This document shows positions 52,156 to 64,000 of a stretch of 64,000 nucleotides of DNA, one piece after another. The position numbers and the translations under genes are program-made. Every line of letters starts with the position of its first letter. Within the stretch, counting starts at the first letter, position 1. The notes below the pieces were generated by a model. The model had not been told where the DNA came from. It searched no databases and saw nothing but the letters and a program-made list of their open reading frames with translations. The DNA comes from Lottia gigantea (lineage: Eukaryota > Mollusca > Gastropoda > Lottiidae), in the NCBI RefSeq assembly GCF_000327385.1, contig NW_008710453.1, positions 829,816 to 893,815 of the forward strand. The letters are read 5' to 3'.

Positions 52156-55100
52156 ATGGCTGTTGTAAGTCAGAATCTGTTACCTATGAGTGCTAGAGTG
52201 GGAAGTGAGTTATCTGAACGTCCTATTCTACGTACAAGACAAAGTATATCTCAACCCAAAACAGCTAGATCTTACAGAGGTGAGAGTGTGTAGCCATTAA
52301 ATAAATAGGTATAAAACTGATATAAATGTAATGGAATTTACTAAACATTGAATGATGTAATCTTATAAATAGAAGGTGTAGATAAAAGCCTTCAGTCAAC
52401 ATGGGTATAAGCTTTGAAAATGTAAATTTTATGTGTGAATTAAGGTAAGGTACTCAGACATGCACAAATATTTTTGTTTGAGTATTCTCTACAGTGTATC
52501 TTCGACCTGTATGCAAGTCTTTGTTATAACTATGACCAACTTTGCTAACACTTCAGTGGCCAAGTCGGCTAATCTGCTGAACTCTGACTTCACATGACTT
52601 GAGTTGACTTGACTTCTACTTTGAATGCGATTATGTAAGTATAAATTAAATAGATGTTGTAATTAATCTCAAAAGTTGACTTCTGTCCAGCATTGAGCTG
52701 TTCGTACACCTTGCCGACAACGGCTTCTAAAGGTCAACAGTGACTGACGACGGAAGCTTACTGTGGCTGCTTCAAGGTCTATTGTATCTCATAATAATAG
52801 TTTAAACTTTACACAGTTGTCAGTGGTTCTTCAACTTTGAATTATCATGCTTTCAGGTCGTCTTGAAAGGTTTAGTACAAGTCGTCCAGGATTCTCAAGA
52901 TTAGAAATTGAAACTATATTGAGAGAAAAATTACATCAAAATTATGAAAATATCCAAAAGGTATTTCCTTTACTTCTTAATGATATTTGGATTTTTGGAA
53001 ACATTCAACCTCATCAATGTGGACCTTTGGTTGATTATGTGTTCCATTAATCTGATTGGTCATGCATTAAAATCGATTTTGAATTTGTTTTTTTCAACCA
53101 ATCAGATTACTGGATTTCTTAAAATCTGGATTTGATCTTAGTTAAGATTTTAAGAAATAGGCTCCCAGGTCGTTGAAAAATGTGCGATTAGCACAAAGTG
53201 AATGGCAGTTTTTACTTTAAACTTAGTGAAAAAAGTGAAAGCTCTTGGAGAGACTGAAAGGTAAAGTCCATTGATTGAAACTGATCTCAGTTACATATAA
53301 ATGAAGTTTGTATTGTGAAAAACTACAAAAAACAATATTTAGATACTGTTCTTTTTTCTAATCAAAGGCTCTGGTGTCACATGATGTTAAAAAAGATGGT
53401 ACAGTAACAAGAGATGATTTCCGTTCAGTATTAACATCACATTGTTTTCCTTTAACATCACATCAATATGATACATTGTTAACTAAGGTAACTACAGACT
53501 TTAAATAATAAGTTGGAACCATTTTGGTTAACCTGGATGTACTTGTTCAACTTTGCATTCATTCACAATATCCATGTAATGCACAATTAAGCTTATATAT
53601 TGAGAAAAAAATAAATGGATTTGTATGTCTTCCTTTTCTGCATGTAATTGATTTTGCCAGGACAACATTATTAGCCTGCTCTTTTTTTGATTTCCAACTG
53701 TTGAAGGATATTTAACGTGCACAGCCTGTAGCACATGGGGCCTCGGTTTATTGTCACATCCAAACAACAGGACACTTTTTCCTCTTACCTGCATCACTGA
53801 CAGGGGGAAACCTGGTTGAAAAAGGTGTCATCTCGATCTATGCTAGGATTGAACCCTGGGCCTTCAGGTTAGCAAGCAAGCGTCTAACTCACTCCCTTAA
53901 CCCAGTTACAATACAACTTAAGGCAACGTTGTCCATTTCTTCTTCCTTCAGGTTGAACAGAATAATGATGGTTGTATATTGTATTTGAAGTTTCTAGAGA
54001 AGTTTTCAGGAGGAAAAAGTTTACAGAAAACTTCTGATGACTTGTTATTGAGGTATGATTATTTTGTCTGTTGATCAAAGATCTTTTGAATTAAAAAAGA
54101 AGTGGATTTTTAGCAAATATTTCAGGTGCTGAAGAATTTAGGCAAACACTAGTATTTTTTTGATTGAGTTTTATAGATGGATGCTCTCATTCACCTTTCT
54201 GTCAGTATATATCTTCAGTTCTTTTGTATTTCAGAAACAACCTACATACGCCTGCTGTCAAAGATGTTGGGGTGGAAAATCTGGAAAAAATGTTGCAAGA
54301 AAAGGTATTTTTTTTTTTTTTAAACTTTAAGGCCTTTTCAATAATTTCTTATTTTTATGGATTTGTGCGATTAAAGAGGAATCCTGTTGTATAGTTATGA
54401 TGTGATTAGGTCACTGAAGAATATACACTCTTGTAGGCCAAGTGTGAGAATATAAATTTTATGTTAATTCTAAGAGATAGAGTTGTAAGTTTTAAACTTT
54501 CTGAAAACAGGTTCTGTGTTTTATGTCCAACCTATTTTTTCAGCTCAGAGAAAACTTAAAGTCTATAACAAAAGCTTTACGTTTATTTGATTATAATTTT
54601 GATGGTAAAATACAGAGATATGAATTCCGACGTGTTTTAGAGAATTATTGTTTTAAACTCACTGATTCACAATTTGATAAGTAAGTATTTCACCTGTTTT
54701 AATTTGTTTAAGTTTAGATCATTTTGGAATGTGTTCAATAAAGAGTCACACACTAGAGTGATGGCTGTCCAGGCAATCTGATTTTAAAAAAATCTGGAAT
54801 TTTATGTTTCATGTTTTGTTTCAGGTTATTCAACTTATTCATGATCTAACATGCTTTTTTATACATCTTTTATTCAGGATCATTTAATATCAGTATTTAA
54901 CGAATCAAATGCTAATTAATTGTATATTTAATTGTAGGTTGTGGCTAAGATATGACACTAATCATACTGGTATGATTAATTATAAAGAATTATTACAGAA
55001 ATTAGGTTTTCAGATTAATAAATTACTACCATCCAATACTGTACACAGCTGTAAGTTAATTATTAAGTCAATTAAGACATTGTGTCAGGACTAGTTCAAG

Positions 55101-58100
55101 GTCACTAAACTCATGAACTGACCAGAATTACATTACTTGACCCCTACTTTTCTCTTGTAGCAAGGAAATTAGTGCAAAACTCACAGTGTCAACTAAAACC
55201 CATAAATTTGTGTCCAATAGGAGAGGGATTTCTGAATTTAACATAAAGAATAATTCAAATTGAAAAATGTTACCTTTTTTAGCATTAACTCAGCCAATTG
55301 GTTTGCTCCAGTCAGAAAAGAGTGTGGATAATAGACTCCGCCATCAATATAAACAAGAAGAACAATGGTTGAAAAAAATGTCTTTTGAGCAAATTGAACA
55401 AGAATTCAGAAAACGGGTCAGAAAATTATCAAAATTTCGTAATCCAATCTAAAACTTTTTTTTATTAAGGTCATTAAGTGATTGTCTAAATGTTTGATTT
55501 TCTATGTAATGGGTTCAATTTCAGCTATCTGTGTCACTTTTAAAAATGAACTGCTTAGTGTTGCCTGTCTTCATTAGCATAATCATTTATTTTATTAATG
55601 GTCTTAGTGATTTTAGTTGTCATATTATTTCAGATGAGATCAAACTATGTCAATTTAAAGAAGTCGTTTTTAGCGTTTGATAAGAGTCTATCAGGGTTTA
55701 TCAATATAGATGATTTAAAAGCTATATTAACTAATTTCACAATACCAATGTCAAATCAGCTCTTCACTAGACTCATGGAAAGGTAAAAATTTCAATTTTC
55801 TGCTAATTACTTTCAAGTAGAGGCTATCTGTGTAATGATAAGGTAACGATTAATCCATTAAGTAGGCTAATGTGTATGTCATGGAAAATTGGTTTTGGAA
55901 CTGTGTGCATCGATTTGAAGACACTTGCTTTCCCTCAAAATACCAGACGTCATCATCATAGCCAAACTCTTTCAGACATGATCAGTTGCACATATCACAA
56001 TAGGCGAATCAAGATCCGTGTTAGAAATATATTCATTTATTCACTACAGATGTGGTATAAGAGGTACAGGCAGAATTGCTTGGGAAATATTCCTGGAGAA
56101 ATTTCAAAATCCAATGGACTCTGGCAATGGACAAACAATACCAATAAAGAACAATCATAAGTAAGTACGAAAAGCTATTAATATACCATAATATCGTTAC
56201 TGGATTGTCAACCAACGTCATGCAGATTTGATAATTTCAGAATATTCTTGCAAATAAAAAATTGGAACATTGACATTAGAAGCTTGTCCTAGGTACATTA
56301 AAACAACATTTCTGATAATCTGTTCAACAGATATTCTTTCTGAATATGTAAAAATTATTATATGTATTTTGTAGATTTTTCCCAGTAATGGAGAAGCAAT
56401 GTACAGTATTATCTGAAGATGTATGGAATCAACTTTATAAGAGTATAGAATCACATTATTCATCATTTAGACAGGCTTTTCTTGAATTTGATATAGTAAG
56501 TACACCAAATTGATTTTGATTTTAAATACTTTCTTTTCTTGTCCAAAATTGGTCTGGCTTTGGCCTCCTTAACTTTTGAGGCCATATTTCTCTTAATGGT
56601 TTAGGGGGTTCTAGATACGATTGACCCTTAGTTATCTGGCTTCATTCTGACTGTTTTGGGGTTTGTTTTGTGGATAGTCAACCAAAATTTCGAGTTCATT
56701 TTGATCACTTAGATCTTTTGACCAAGACTGTTTTCTGAAGAATCCATTTTTTCCATGTAATATAAGTGGGCTTGAGACAGAAGGTCCAAAAGTTTTGTTT
56801 ATTTGCTAAATAAGAATTGATTTCTAAGATGATAGTGATATAGCTTAATAACTGTGATCAATAAACTGTTGTTTTCATTATAGAACAGAACTGGTAAAGT
56901 TACAAGAAAAGATTTTCGAAGAATTTTAGAGAAGTTTACGTTCCCATTAGATGATAATCAGTTTAAATGTGTTATGTTAAAATTAGATCCACATCATACC
57001 AACCATGTCACTTATCATCAATTTCTCAAGCTATTTGAGGAGAGGGATACTTGGGTAAGGGATACTTTTAATAGGAGACATGGGTGAGGGATACTCGCAG
57101 GGAAAAAAAGACACATTTTGACAATTTTTAGAATTCATAATCTCTTAAAGTAAGATGTTTAGGATCTTAAAGTCAAATATTTTTTATGAAAAAAGACAAT
57201 TGTGGAACGTTGGGAACATCATTCTTTGCTTGAATCCAATAAAAAGCTTAATTGACTTCCTTATTGATCCAGTTTGTTCCCTGGAAAATCCCTTAAAAGG
57301 CTAAGATGACAAACTTCAGTTTCTATCAATTTTTTTTTTAGGAAGGTCATAAATGGTTGAATTCAGTTCATAGATTCAATGAAAAACAGAAACCCATTAT
57401 AATGGCATGGGGCACTGTAAGTATCCTATTTTGAAGAAGTCATAAATCACAATCAATCGAGCTAAATTACAGATATTTAGTTTATTGTTTTTTCTGAGGG
57501 TTTTCACACTTGCTGTCCATGATCTGACAAAACTTTTCTGAAGATAGTATTCTTTTGAATGCATCAAAAGTTGTCAGAATTTATTCTAACTAATCAAAAA
57601 CATGCTCACGCGTGAGCTAAAATAGCCCATAATTCCTGCATAAATCATATATTGAATACAGCATTTGATTTGTTGAATATTTTTAATGACCTAGAACATC
57701 ACCTGTTCTTGATATTGATAAAACCCACAATGGGCACAAAATCTTCACTGAACTATACACAGAAGTTTAGTGGAAATATCAGTTTAAATTATATAGTATT
57801 GCTGTATATTATGTTAACATGATTTATGTAATTAAGTATATATAATATGTTGATACTATAATTAAGTATCATGTTATCATAAGAATGATTATGTTATTAA
57901 AGGTATATATGATAGATGTCTTATGTACTGGTAGTGTTTAATTTCTGCTTCCAGTGTCACTTTTCCAAATAAACATCTGGCTTGTCTATAATTCAATAAG
58001 AAAAACTGATGTTATTCAACAAAATAAAACATAAGCGATCTAGTTCCATGGTCTTCAGAACATTAATTAATCCAGAAATTACACAAAAATAATTTCTTTA

Positions 58101-61100
58101 ATTATTCATTGATTTTGGCATATTTTTGACTATTAAATGTTTTTTGAAATTTTTTAGATATTGAAATTTCTGGACTGTCATCCTTTAATCATATTTTCTA
58201 TTAATATTATTGATATATCTGCACTGCCCGACGGTCAAAACTTGCCCTTTAAATAAAACCATGCCTTTATGTATTTGAGTATATTTTTATAGGTTGAAGA
58301 TATATTAAGAGAGAAGATAGTAGAAAATTGGAGAAATGTATCAGATGCTATAATATATTATGATCATTCAGAGGAAGGCTTTATATCTCCTACAAATCTT
58401 AAGAGAGTTCTCAATAAATATGTTTTACCTATATCAGATGAGCATTTTCACAAGTAAGCACTATAATTAAAGCGGCACACCCAGGATCTAGTCCTTTAAG
58501 TGGGAGCTGCGGTGACTCAGTGAGTTAGACGCTTGCTTGCTCGCTAACCTGAAGGTCCAGGGTTCAATCCCGGCATAGGTCGAGATAATACCAGAGATTT
58601 TTCAACCCGGTTTCCCCCTGTCAGTGAAGCAGGTGAGAGGGTCTGTCATGGAAACAGCGTCTAGTCATTCGGATGGGACAGTAAACCGAGGCTGTGTGCT
58701 ACAGGCTATGCACGTTAAAGATCCCTCGACAGCTGGAAATCGAAAAAGAGCAGGCTAATGCCGCTGTCCTGGCAAAATTTCCCTCATTGCACCCTGCATG
58801 GCATTGCCCGTCTTCATTAGCCCATATGGTGCAGAAAAATAGGACGTAAAACTCCATTCATTTCATTTCGTTTTGTCCTCTAAGTATTTATCTAACCATC
58901 TGATAGAACTCAATTTTATCTATCCATATCACTTTTAGGAATTGGAATAAGATACCAGGTTCTCCTTCAATTGCCAGTTAAGACTGTTGTCATTTCCAGG
59001 CTGATATCCAGACTGTTCTTAACATTCTCTTGGAAGTGATGATAGTCTAAACTACCAAAGTGTGACTGAAATATTAAAGAATGGTATGTCAAAGTCTGAT
59101 TCTGGCTGATATGGATAGTTTTAATAATCTATAGAGCAAATCATTAGAAGGCTAAAGGAGGTTTCACATATTTTCCATACAATAAAGAAATTTATGTACT
59201 TTTTTTTATGTTTTACTATAGACTTGTGAGTAATTGTAAAAGTTTGGGATCTGATGCTAAAGTAAACTATATAGAGTTTCTGGAGAATTTGAAAGTGGAA
59301 GTGTCTCCAGGCGACCTGTGTGGTTTAAGTTCACAGATCTATGCAGGAAGTAAAGTAGCTGAACATGTACGACATTCTGATCATATAAACAGGTCAGTAT
59401 GGGTTATGGAATAATAATTTTATTTTTATTCAAATCTTTTCATTTCAATTTTATGTGTATCAGGAACACTGATAGCATCAATTTGCCTCATTCTAATTTC
59501 GCTCAGTTTGTAGTTCTTGCAATTCCATTTGGACCAAGCTTTTTTTTTTGTCACTATCATAATTTAGTCGTAAGTCAGTTGAAAAGTGAATGTGTTACGT
59601 AACACTGAGTGATAAGTATAAGTACCATATCACCACGATCTTTGTATTGTAGACAACTGGTGATTAACAAGAGATTAGAAGAGAGAACTAACTTTTTATC
59701 AGCAGAAGAAGTAATAGCTAAATTACAAGATAGACTCAGTCAACATAATACATTACTTTATCAAGCTTTCAACTCATTCGATAAAACTGGTAAAGGAAAG
59801 ATATCAAAGAGAAACTTTCGAAGGGTAAGTAACTCACTTTTGTTTCAGTTGTTGTATATTATGTATATTTTTGTATTTTGATAGTGATATCTTTATATTT
59901 TCAGTTGTTGTATAATATGAAAATATTTGTATTTCAGTTGTTGTATGAAATGAGATTTTCTATTTTCAGTTGTTGTATAATATGAGATTTTATATTTTAA
60001 GTTGTTGTATAAAATGAGATTTTTTATTTTCAGTTTGTTGTATTTGATATGAGATTTTATATTTTCAGTTGTTGTATTGTATAGATATTTTTATATTGTT
60101 AGTTGTAGAATACAGAGATTTTTTTAATTTCAGTTGTTGTATAATATCAAAATTTTTATATTTTCAATTGTTGTTCAATATTAAAAATTTTATAATTTCA
60201 GTTGTTGTTTAATATTAAAAATTTTATAATTTCAGTTGTTGTATAAAAGTAAAATTTTTATAATTTCAGTTGTTGTATAAAAGTAAAATTTTTATAATTT
60301 CAGTTGTATAAAAGTAAAATTTTTACAATTTCAGTTATTGTATAAAAGTAAAATATTTATATTTTCAGTTGTTGTATAAAAGTAAAATATTTATAATTTC
60401 AGTTATTGTATAAAAGTCAAATTTTTATATTTTCAGTTGTTGTATAATATGGGATTTGTGATGAGTGATGAACAATTTCAAGAACTGGTTACAAAATTAC
60501 AATTTTCAGATGGCTTCATGTCATATAAGAATTTTATCAATAATTTTGAGAATCGTAATGGACAGGAGGTAGATATTATACGAACAGGAAATCACCATGT
60601 TAATCCAATACGTGGTGATGAATTTGGATTTAAGGCTCAAGAAGTAGAGAATCGTTTACGTACCAAATTAAGAGATAACTTTCCTGTAAGTATTGATTCC
60701 TTGACCCAACTTTTCTTTAATAGTGAGAGTATGTTCCAGCTTACTGAGAATTGTAAAGAATTCCTTGGACACAGATTCTTCAATTTCTGTAAACATTTTA
60801 AAATCTTGGTTTTTACATTCATGTCAATCAATAAACCAAGTACTAACGATCTGAACTGCAAAATAAATCATATGAGACAAATCATTGTTTCAGGAACTTC
60901 ATTTGGTTATTTTTTTTAATCATAGTCCAATTTTCTAAATTTTTTACTAAAACGTTTCAACTCTGCCTTTAGACTGTAAAACAGATATTTCATAGTAAAT
61001 CTGCATGTAATTTTCACTTAAAAGTACGATCAAGCATATTTATATGCTCCGTATGTGAGCTTTTTTTGAAATTTGAATGCACAAGAGAAACCTATGGGTT

Positions 61101-64000
61101 TAAAGAAAATGGCCTGCGCTCACCCCATCTTTTCACTTTTTCAGGATTTAAGATCAGCTTTCTATAAGTTTGATAATGATCACGATGGAGTATTAATCAA
61201 GATTAATTTTCGTGATATGTTAGATTATTTTATGATAGTCACAAGTGATGAGGAATATGAGATCCTGTGTCAGAGATTGGGCATCGATAAATTTTCAAAA
61301 CTCACTTATCAGGATTTTTTGGACAAGTTTGAGATCCGTGACACTGAAGCTGGTCATAAATGGTTGAAATCTGTTCACAGGTTGGTTGAAAATTATATTT
61401 GCATGTGTGGTTTAGATTTTATGACGCATCTCAAAAGTAGTTTAAGTGATGATGATTATGTAAATTGTTGAAATGTCATGAAAACAGATCATCTTGAACT
61501 TAAGTTGTAAAAATATGTTTTTATTATTTCTTTGAATTTATTCTTATCTGTAAAATTTTGGAAGAATATCAATCAATTTAGATTAATTACAACCAAAACA
61601 AATACAAAAATATTATGGCACATTTTGATGTCTTACCTGTCTTTTTTATCCTAGATATAACCAAACTATACCACCTAGAAAATTAACAGCAGAAGAAACA
61701 CATGAAGAACTGAAAATTAAAGCACATAGACAATGGGCTGATTTAGCAAAGGTAAGCAGTAATGTAAATTCAGTAAAGACTCCACAACAGACATACATCA
61801 ATAGAGCAGTTTAGATCAAATTTTTTTTTTATTAGACTTTTATCATTCAATTTTATTGTAAACAGAAATAATTTAGTGAGAAAATTTTATTTTCAAGGCT
61901 TTTTGTACTCAAAAGTACATTATAATTTTCTTTATTTCAGGCATTTTTAGGTTTTGATCGAAAGAAGAAAGGAGTGATAAGAAAGAATGAATTGAGGAAT
62001 GTATTAAATAGATTTATGATATCTAATGTTAAAGAGGAATTTGACAAATTATGGAAAATGTAAGTCAAGACTATTTTATATTTGGTCTGACTGGTAGTAA
62101 TGCAATAATTTGACAGGGGTTTTAGGAATTAGGCTACAAGAACCACAGACAGTAGGGATGTTAGAGTAACAGAAACCATTTATCACAGATACTTAATACA
62201 AGGTCTATTTCGAGTCCTTATCATCTTTATAGATATTGGATATCAATATTTGGGAAAAATCAAAAATGCGAACTTCACTTCTTGGCATCAGGGGTTATAG
62301 ATTTCTTATGGTGTATCAGGTCCAACATCTTGATTAACAACATCTTTAAGTTGACTTCCATTTCACCCTAATTTAGTTGGTAAATTGATCAGACCCAGTC
62401 TAATTAAAATTAAACCAAACTTTTAATCTAAACACTACAGTTAGGGTCTTATGACAGCCCTCTTGAACATTTATCCTTATAACCTTTTGACCTTTGCTTT
62501 ATTTTAGGTATGATGAAGATGAAAAAGGTTATGTATCATATCAGGATTTTCTCAATAAGTTAGGATCTAGTGAGTTTACACCTATTGATGAAGGAACCAG
62601 TCAAAATATAATAGATGGCAGTCGACAAACATTATTAAACCATAATCTACAACAACATTATAAACACGAAGACACCACTTTAAAACAAGCTGAATTAGGA
62701 ATGCTTATGACTGCTGAAGAGGTAGAAAAACTGCTCAGGTAAGAAATATTCATATTTGTCAAGGATCATGTCTACCAACTGATCCATGGCCAAACTGTTG
62801 ACCAATAATCCTTCCTGGATTATCCCGATTTATTGTTTGGTTGATGAGGAAAGATGTCTTATTCAAGGTCACCAGAATCTTGTGTATTAGACATTCCTAC
62901 CACTGTTTCACCATTGATCCTACCTAGATTTTCTGTTCTTTAAAACTTTTTGCAGCCTGAATCCAACTTGAGTTTATAATTAGAAATGTGGCAAGAGTTG
63001 ACTTCACAGCATCCTTACCTCAAACGATCACAAGGACAAGGATGTCTTGAAGTCTTAACTTATAACACTGTTTCTAGGATATCGTAGCGCTAAGATCATT
63101 TCGAGAACATGTGGCCAGTAACTTAACTTTAGTGGAATGAAATTAATGGAGTTTTTGCACCATTAACTTAAATGAAGGTGGTGAACCTAAAGTTTAATCT
63201 GAAGGTGCATAACTTTTCATGTTTTATTTCAGAGATAAAGTAAGAGATAAATATAAAGATTTTTATACAGCTTTTAGAAATTATGATAGTAAGAAACGTG
63301 GGTATTTATCTATTAATGAAATACAGAGAGTTCTAGTGGATTTGAACATCTTTCTCAATGAGGAGGAATTCTTCAGATTGTTAGATAGGTTAGTTTTTTA
63401 TGTTTTATTTGATTGTTGATTTCTTGTGCAGGGATGCTGATTTAGTTTTTAATAACCAGTTATGTCTGATTATTTTGATTAAAATATAAGCTTACTTTAT
63501 TTTCCGTGACATCTGAATTTGTGTTGGAAAAAGTGTGAAAAATTATCTGTTACTTTAAACTTCTTACAATCAATTTTAACAATTAAGAAAGGTGTTTAAG
63601 AGGTCTAAGACTGTTTATGAAACAAAGACTATTTTTCTCAATTAAGAAGCTCTTTTCAAATTCAACTTTTTCCTTCACAATTTCATTTGATACTTCTAGA
63701 ATTGGTCTTCACACAAACCAAAGCAAATTGAACTACGAAGATTTCTTGAAAGCATTTGAAGAAGGTAGAAAATCTAGTTATGGAACCAGAAAAACAGAAG
63801 AGTTCAACTTTGTAGGAGAAGATAACTCTAATTTGTCGCCTGAAGATGCAGAAGACAAACTCAGCAAGATAATTTCTAGTCAAAAGTACACACTAGAAAA
63901 GGTAAGCTTATTGAAAGTTGTTTCTTCTATATATATTTTTTTGAAATAAATCACAGAAAATTGATTTATCTGTTAGTCTTTACTGCTGTTGAATATCTAG
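52156..64000 (+). CDS. EFCAB6: EFCAB6 homologue, multi-EF-hand protein, 5' 23 coding exons (3' end outside window)
   Basis: Exons: 52156-52279, 52857-52960, 53368-53487, 53952-54052, 54235-54304, 54544-54680, 54938-55050, 55283-55416, 55634-55782, 56050-56160, 56375-56495, 56884-57054, 57342-57416, 58293-58453, 59222-59392, 59653-59824, 60437-60685, 61145-61380, 61655-61751, 61941-62059, 62508-62738, 63233-63388, 63700-63901. All 22 junction phases agree, giving 1108 aa so far; human EFCAB6 is about 1500 aa. The product is a chain of paired EF-hand units: DVKKDGTVTRDD, DYNFDGKIQRYE, DTNHTGMINYKE, DKSLSGFINIDD, DHSEEGFISPTN, DKTGKGKISKRN, DNDHDGVLIKIN, DEDEKGYVSYQD, DSKKRGYLSINE. Only some, such as DYNFDGKIQRYE, keep full calcium ligands. 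Human EFCAB6 (DJBP) binds DJ-1 and is testis/axoneme associated. The ortholog call is by architecture and remembered sequence. Intron 59825-60436 is an acceptor-derived array. Confidence 0.88.
53651..53905 (-). mobile_element. tRNA-derived SINE copy, minus orientation
   Basis: The reverse complement matches the SINE at 58501-58872: B-box region 'ggattgaaccc' near 53847, head 'cgtctaactcac' near 53882, conserved centre 'gcctcggtttattgtcacatcc' near 53740. The 3' part is shorter. It lies in the EFCAB6 intron 53488-53951. Confidence 0.8.
54315..54480. mobile_element. Partial copy of the MITE-like family (right half)
   Basis: 'aggaatcctgttgtatagttatga', 'actgaagaatatacac' and the end 'aaattttatgttaattctaaga' match the elements at 27283-27622 and 44066-44385. 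The left arm is not recognisable. It lies in the EFCAB6 intron 54305-54543. Confidence 0.6.
58501..58872 (+). mobile_element. Full-length tRNA-derived SINE with conserved central domain
   Basis: The tRNA-like head has an A-box-like 'ggtgactcagtgag' (about 58511-58524) and B box GGTTCAATCCC (58561-58571). The body contains 'tagtcattcggatgggacag' and 'taaaccgaggctgtgtgc' followed by 'cacgttaaagatccc'. This resembles a central domain shared by SINEs of many invertebrates (I would compare it with the Nin/Deu types). The 3' tail is 'ggacgtaaaactccattcatttcatttcg'. It sits in the EFCAB6 intron 58454-59221. Two other pieces are in the window (53651-53905, 30868-30925). Confidence 0.88.
59440..59560 (+). 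repeat. Interspersed repeat fragment shared with 31090-31210
   Basis: It matches the 31090-31210 fragment over 'cactgatagcat' and 'tttgtagttcttg(c/t)aattcca'. It lies in the EFCAB6 intron 59393-59652. Confidence 0.55.
59838..60436 (+). repeat. Minisatellite made from the EFCAB6 exon-17 acceptor and exon start (~17 x ~35 bp)
   Basis: Units read 'tttataatttcag' plus 'ttgttgtataaaa', that is a polypyrimidine-AG acceptor followed by the first bases of the true exon at 60437 (TTGTTGTATAATATGGG). I count about 17 imperfect units before the true one. They occupy almost the whole 612-bp intron 59825-60436, starting about 20 bp after the donor. Most keep the intact CAG. Only the last acceptor opens into the long frame LLYNMGFVMSDEQF; the others meet stops within a few codons or shift frame. 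Confidence 0.93.

Noticed and set aside
59609-59881. EFCAB6 exon reading on past 59824 into LLYIMYIFVF
   Set aside because: This is read-through of the donor gtaagt into the first array unit. The resemblance to the true next exon (LLYNMGFV) arises because the array copies that exon's start.
60637-60861. Minus-strand 74-aa ORF
   Set aside because: It is the shadow of EFCAB6 exon 60437-60685 and the following intron.

Overview
The window is animal nuclear DNA. It is AT-rich, with short exons, GT-AG introns and many minisatellites, SINEs and MITE-like repeats. The repeats (a 'gtccgtccgtc' element of the kind common in molluscs, and a tRNA-derived SINE with a conserved centre) suggest a lophotrochozoan, most likely a gastropod mollusc. 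That placement is inference. One 50-N assembly gap lies at 51163-51212.

Layout. 83-14593 (minus): a 19-exon homologue of vertebrate KIAA2012, whole from ATG to stop. 17150-27178 (minus): an 18-exon calcyphosin-2 (CAPS2) homologue. 28587-30289 (plus): SNRPE, the spliceosomal Sm protein E, five exons, divergent from CAPS2. 30290-42891 is a repeat-rich intergenic block. It holds a mollusc-type interspersed repeat, a fossil Penelope-like retroelement carrying an SGNH-hydrolase-like segment and split by a nested TIR transposon with a MADF-like ORF, a broken Tx1/L1-like LINE, and a 1.7-kb TIR element with a three-exon gene I do not recognise. 42892-44930 (minus): OARD1, an ADP-ribosyl-glutamate hydrolase with a macro domain. 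47579-48520 (minus): an intronless divergent rhodopsin-like GPCR between two tandem arrays. 52156 to beyond 64000 (plus): the first 23 coding exons of EFCAB6, a multi-EF-hand protein. Exon phases agree across every junction in the five host multi-exon genes.

The most unusual signal is in two introns, one in CAPS2 (17980-20329) and one in EFCAB6 (59825-60436). Each is almost entirely a tandem array whose unit is a copy of that intron's own 3' splice site plus the start of the following exon: about 28 units of ~83 bp in CAPS2 and about 17 units of ~35 bp in EFCAB6. A third array in CAPS2 (22765-23345) runs up to a splice donor, and a fourth (46785-47585) supplies the last codons and stop of the GPCR. 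This genome seems to expand tandem repeats directly at gene and exon edges.

The genes do not form one pathway. CAPS2 and EFCAB6 are both EF-hand proteins of the kind found in ciliated cells and sperm. SNRPE and OARD1 are housekeeping genes.
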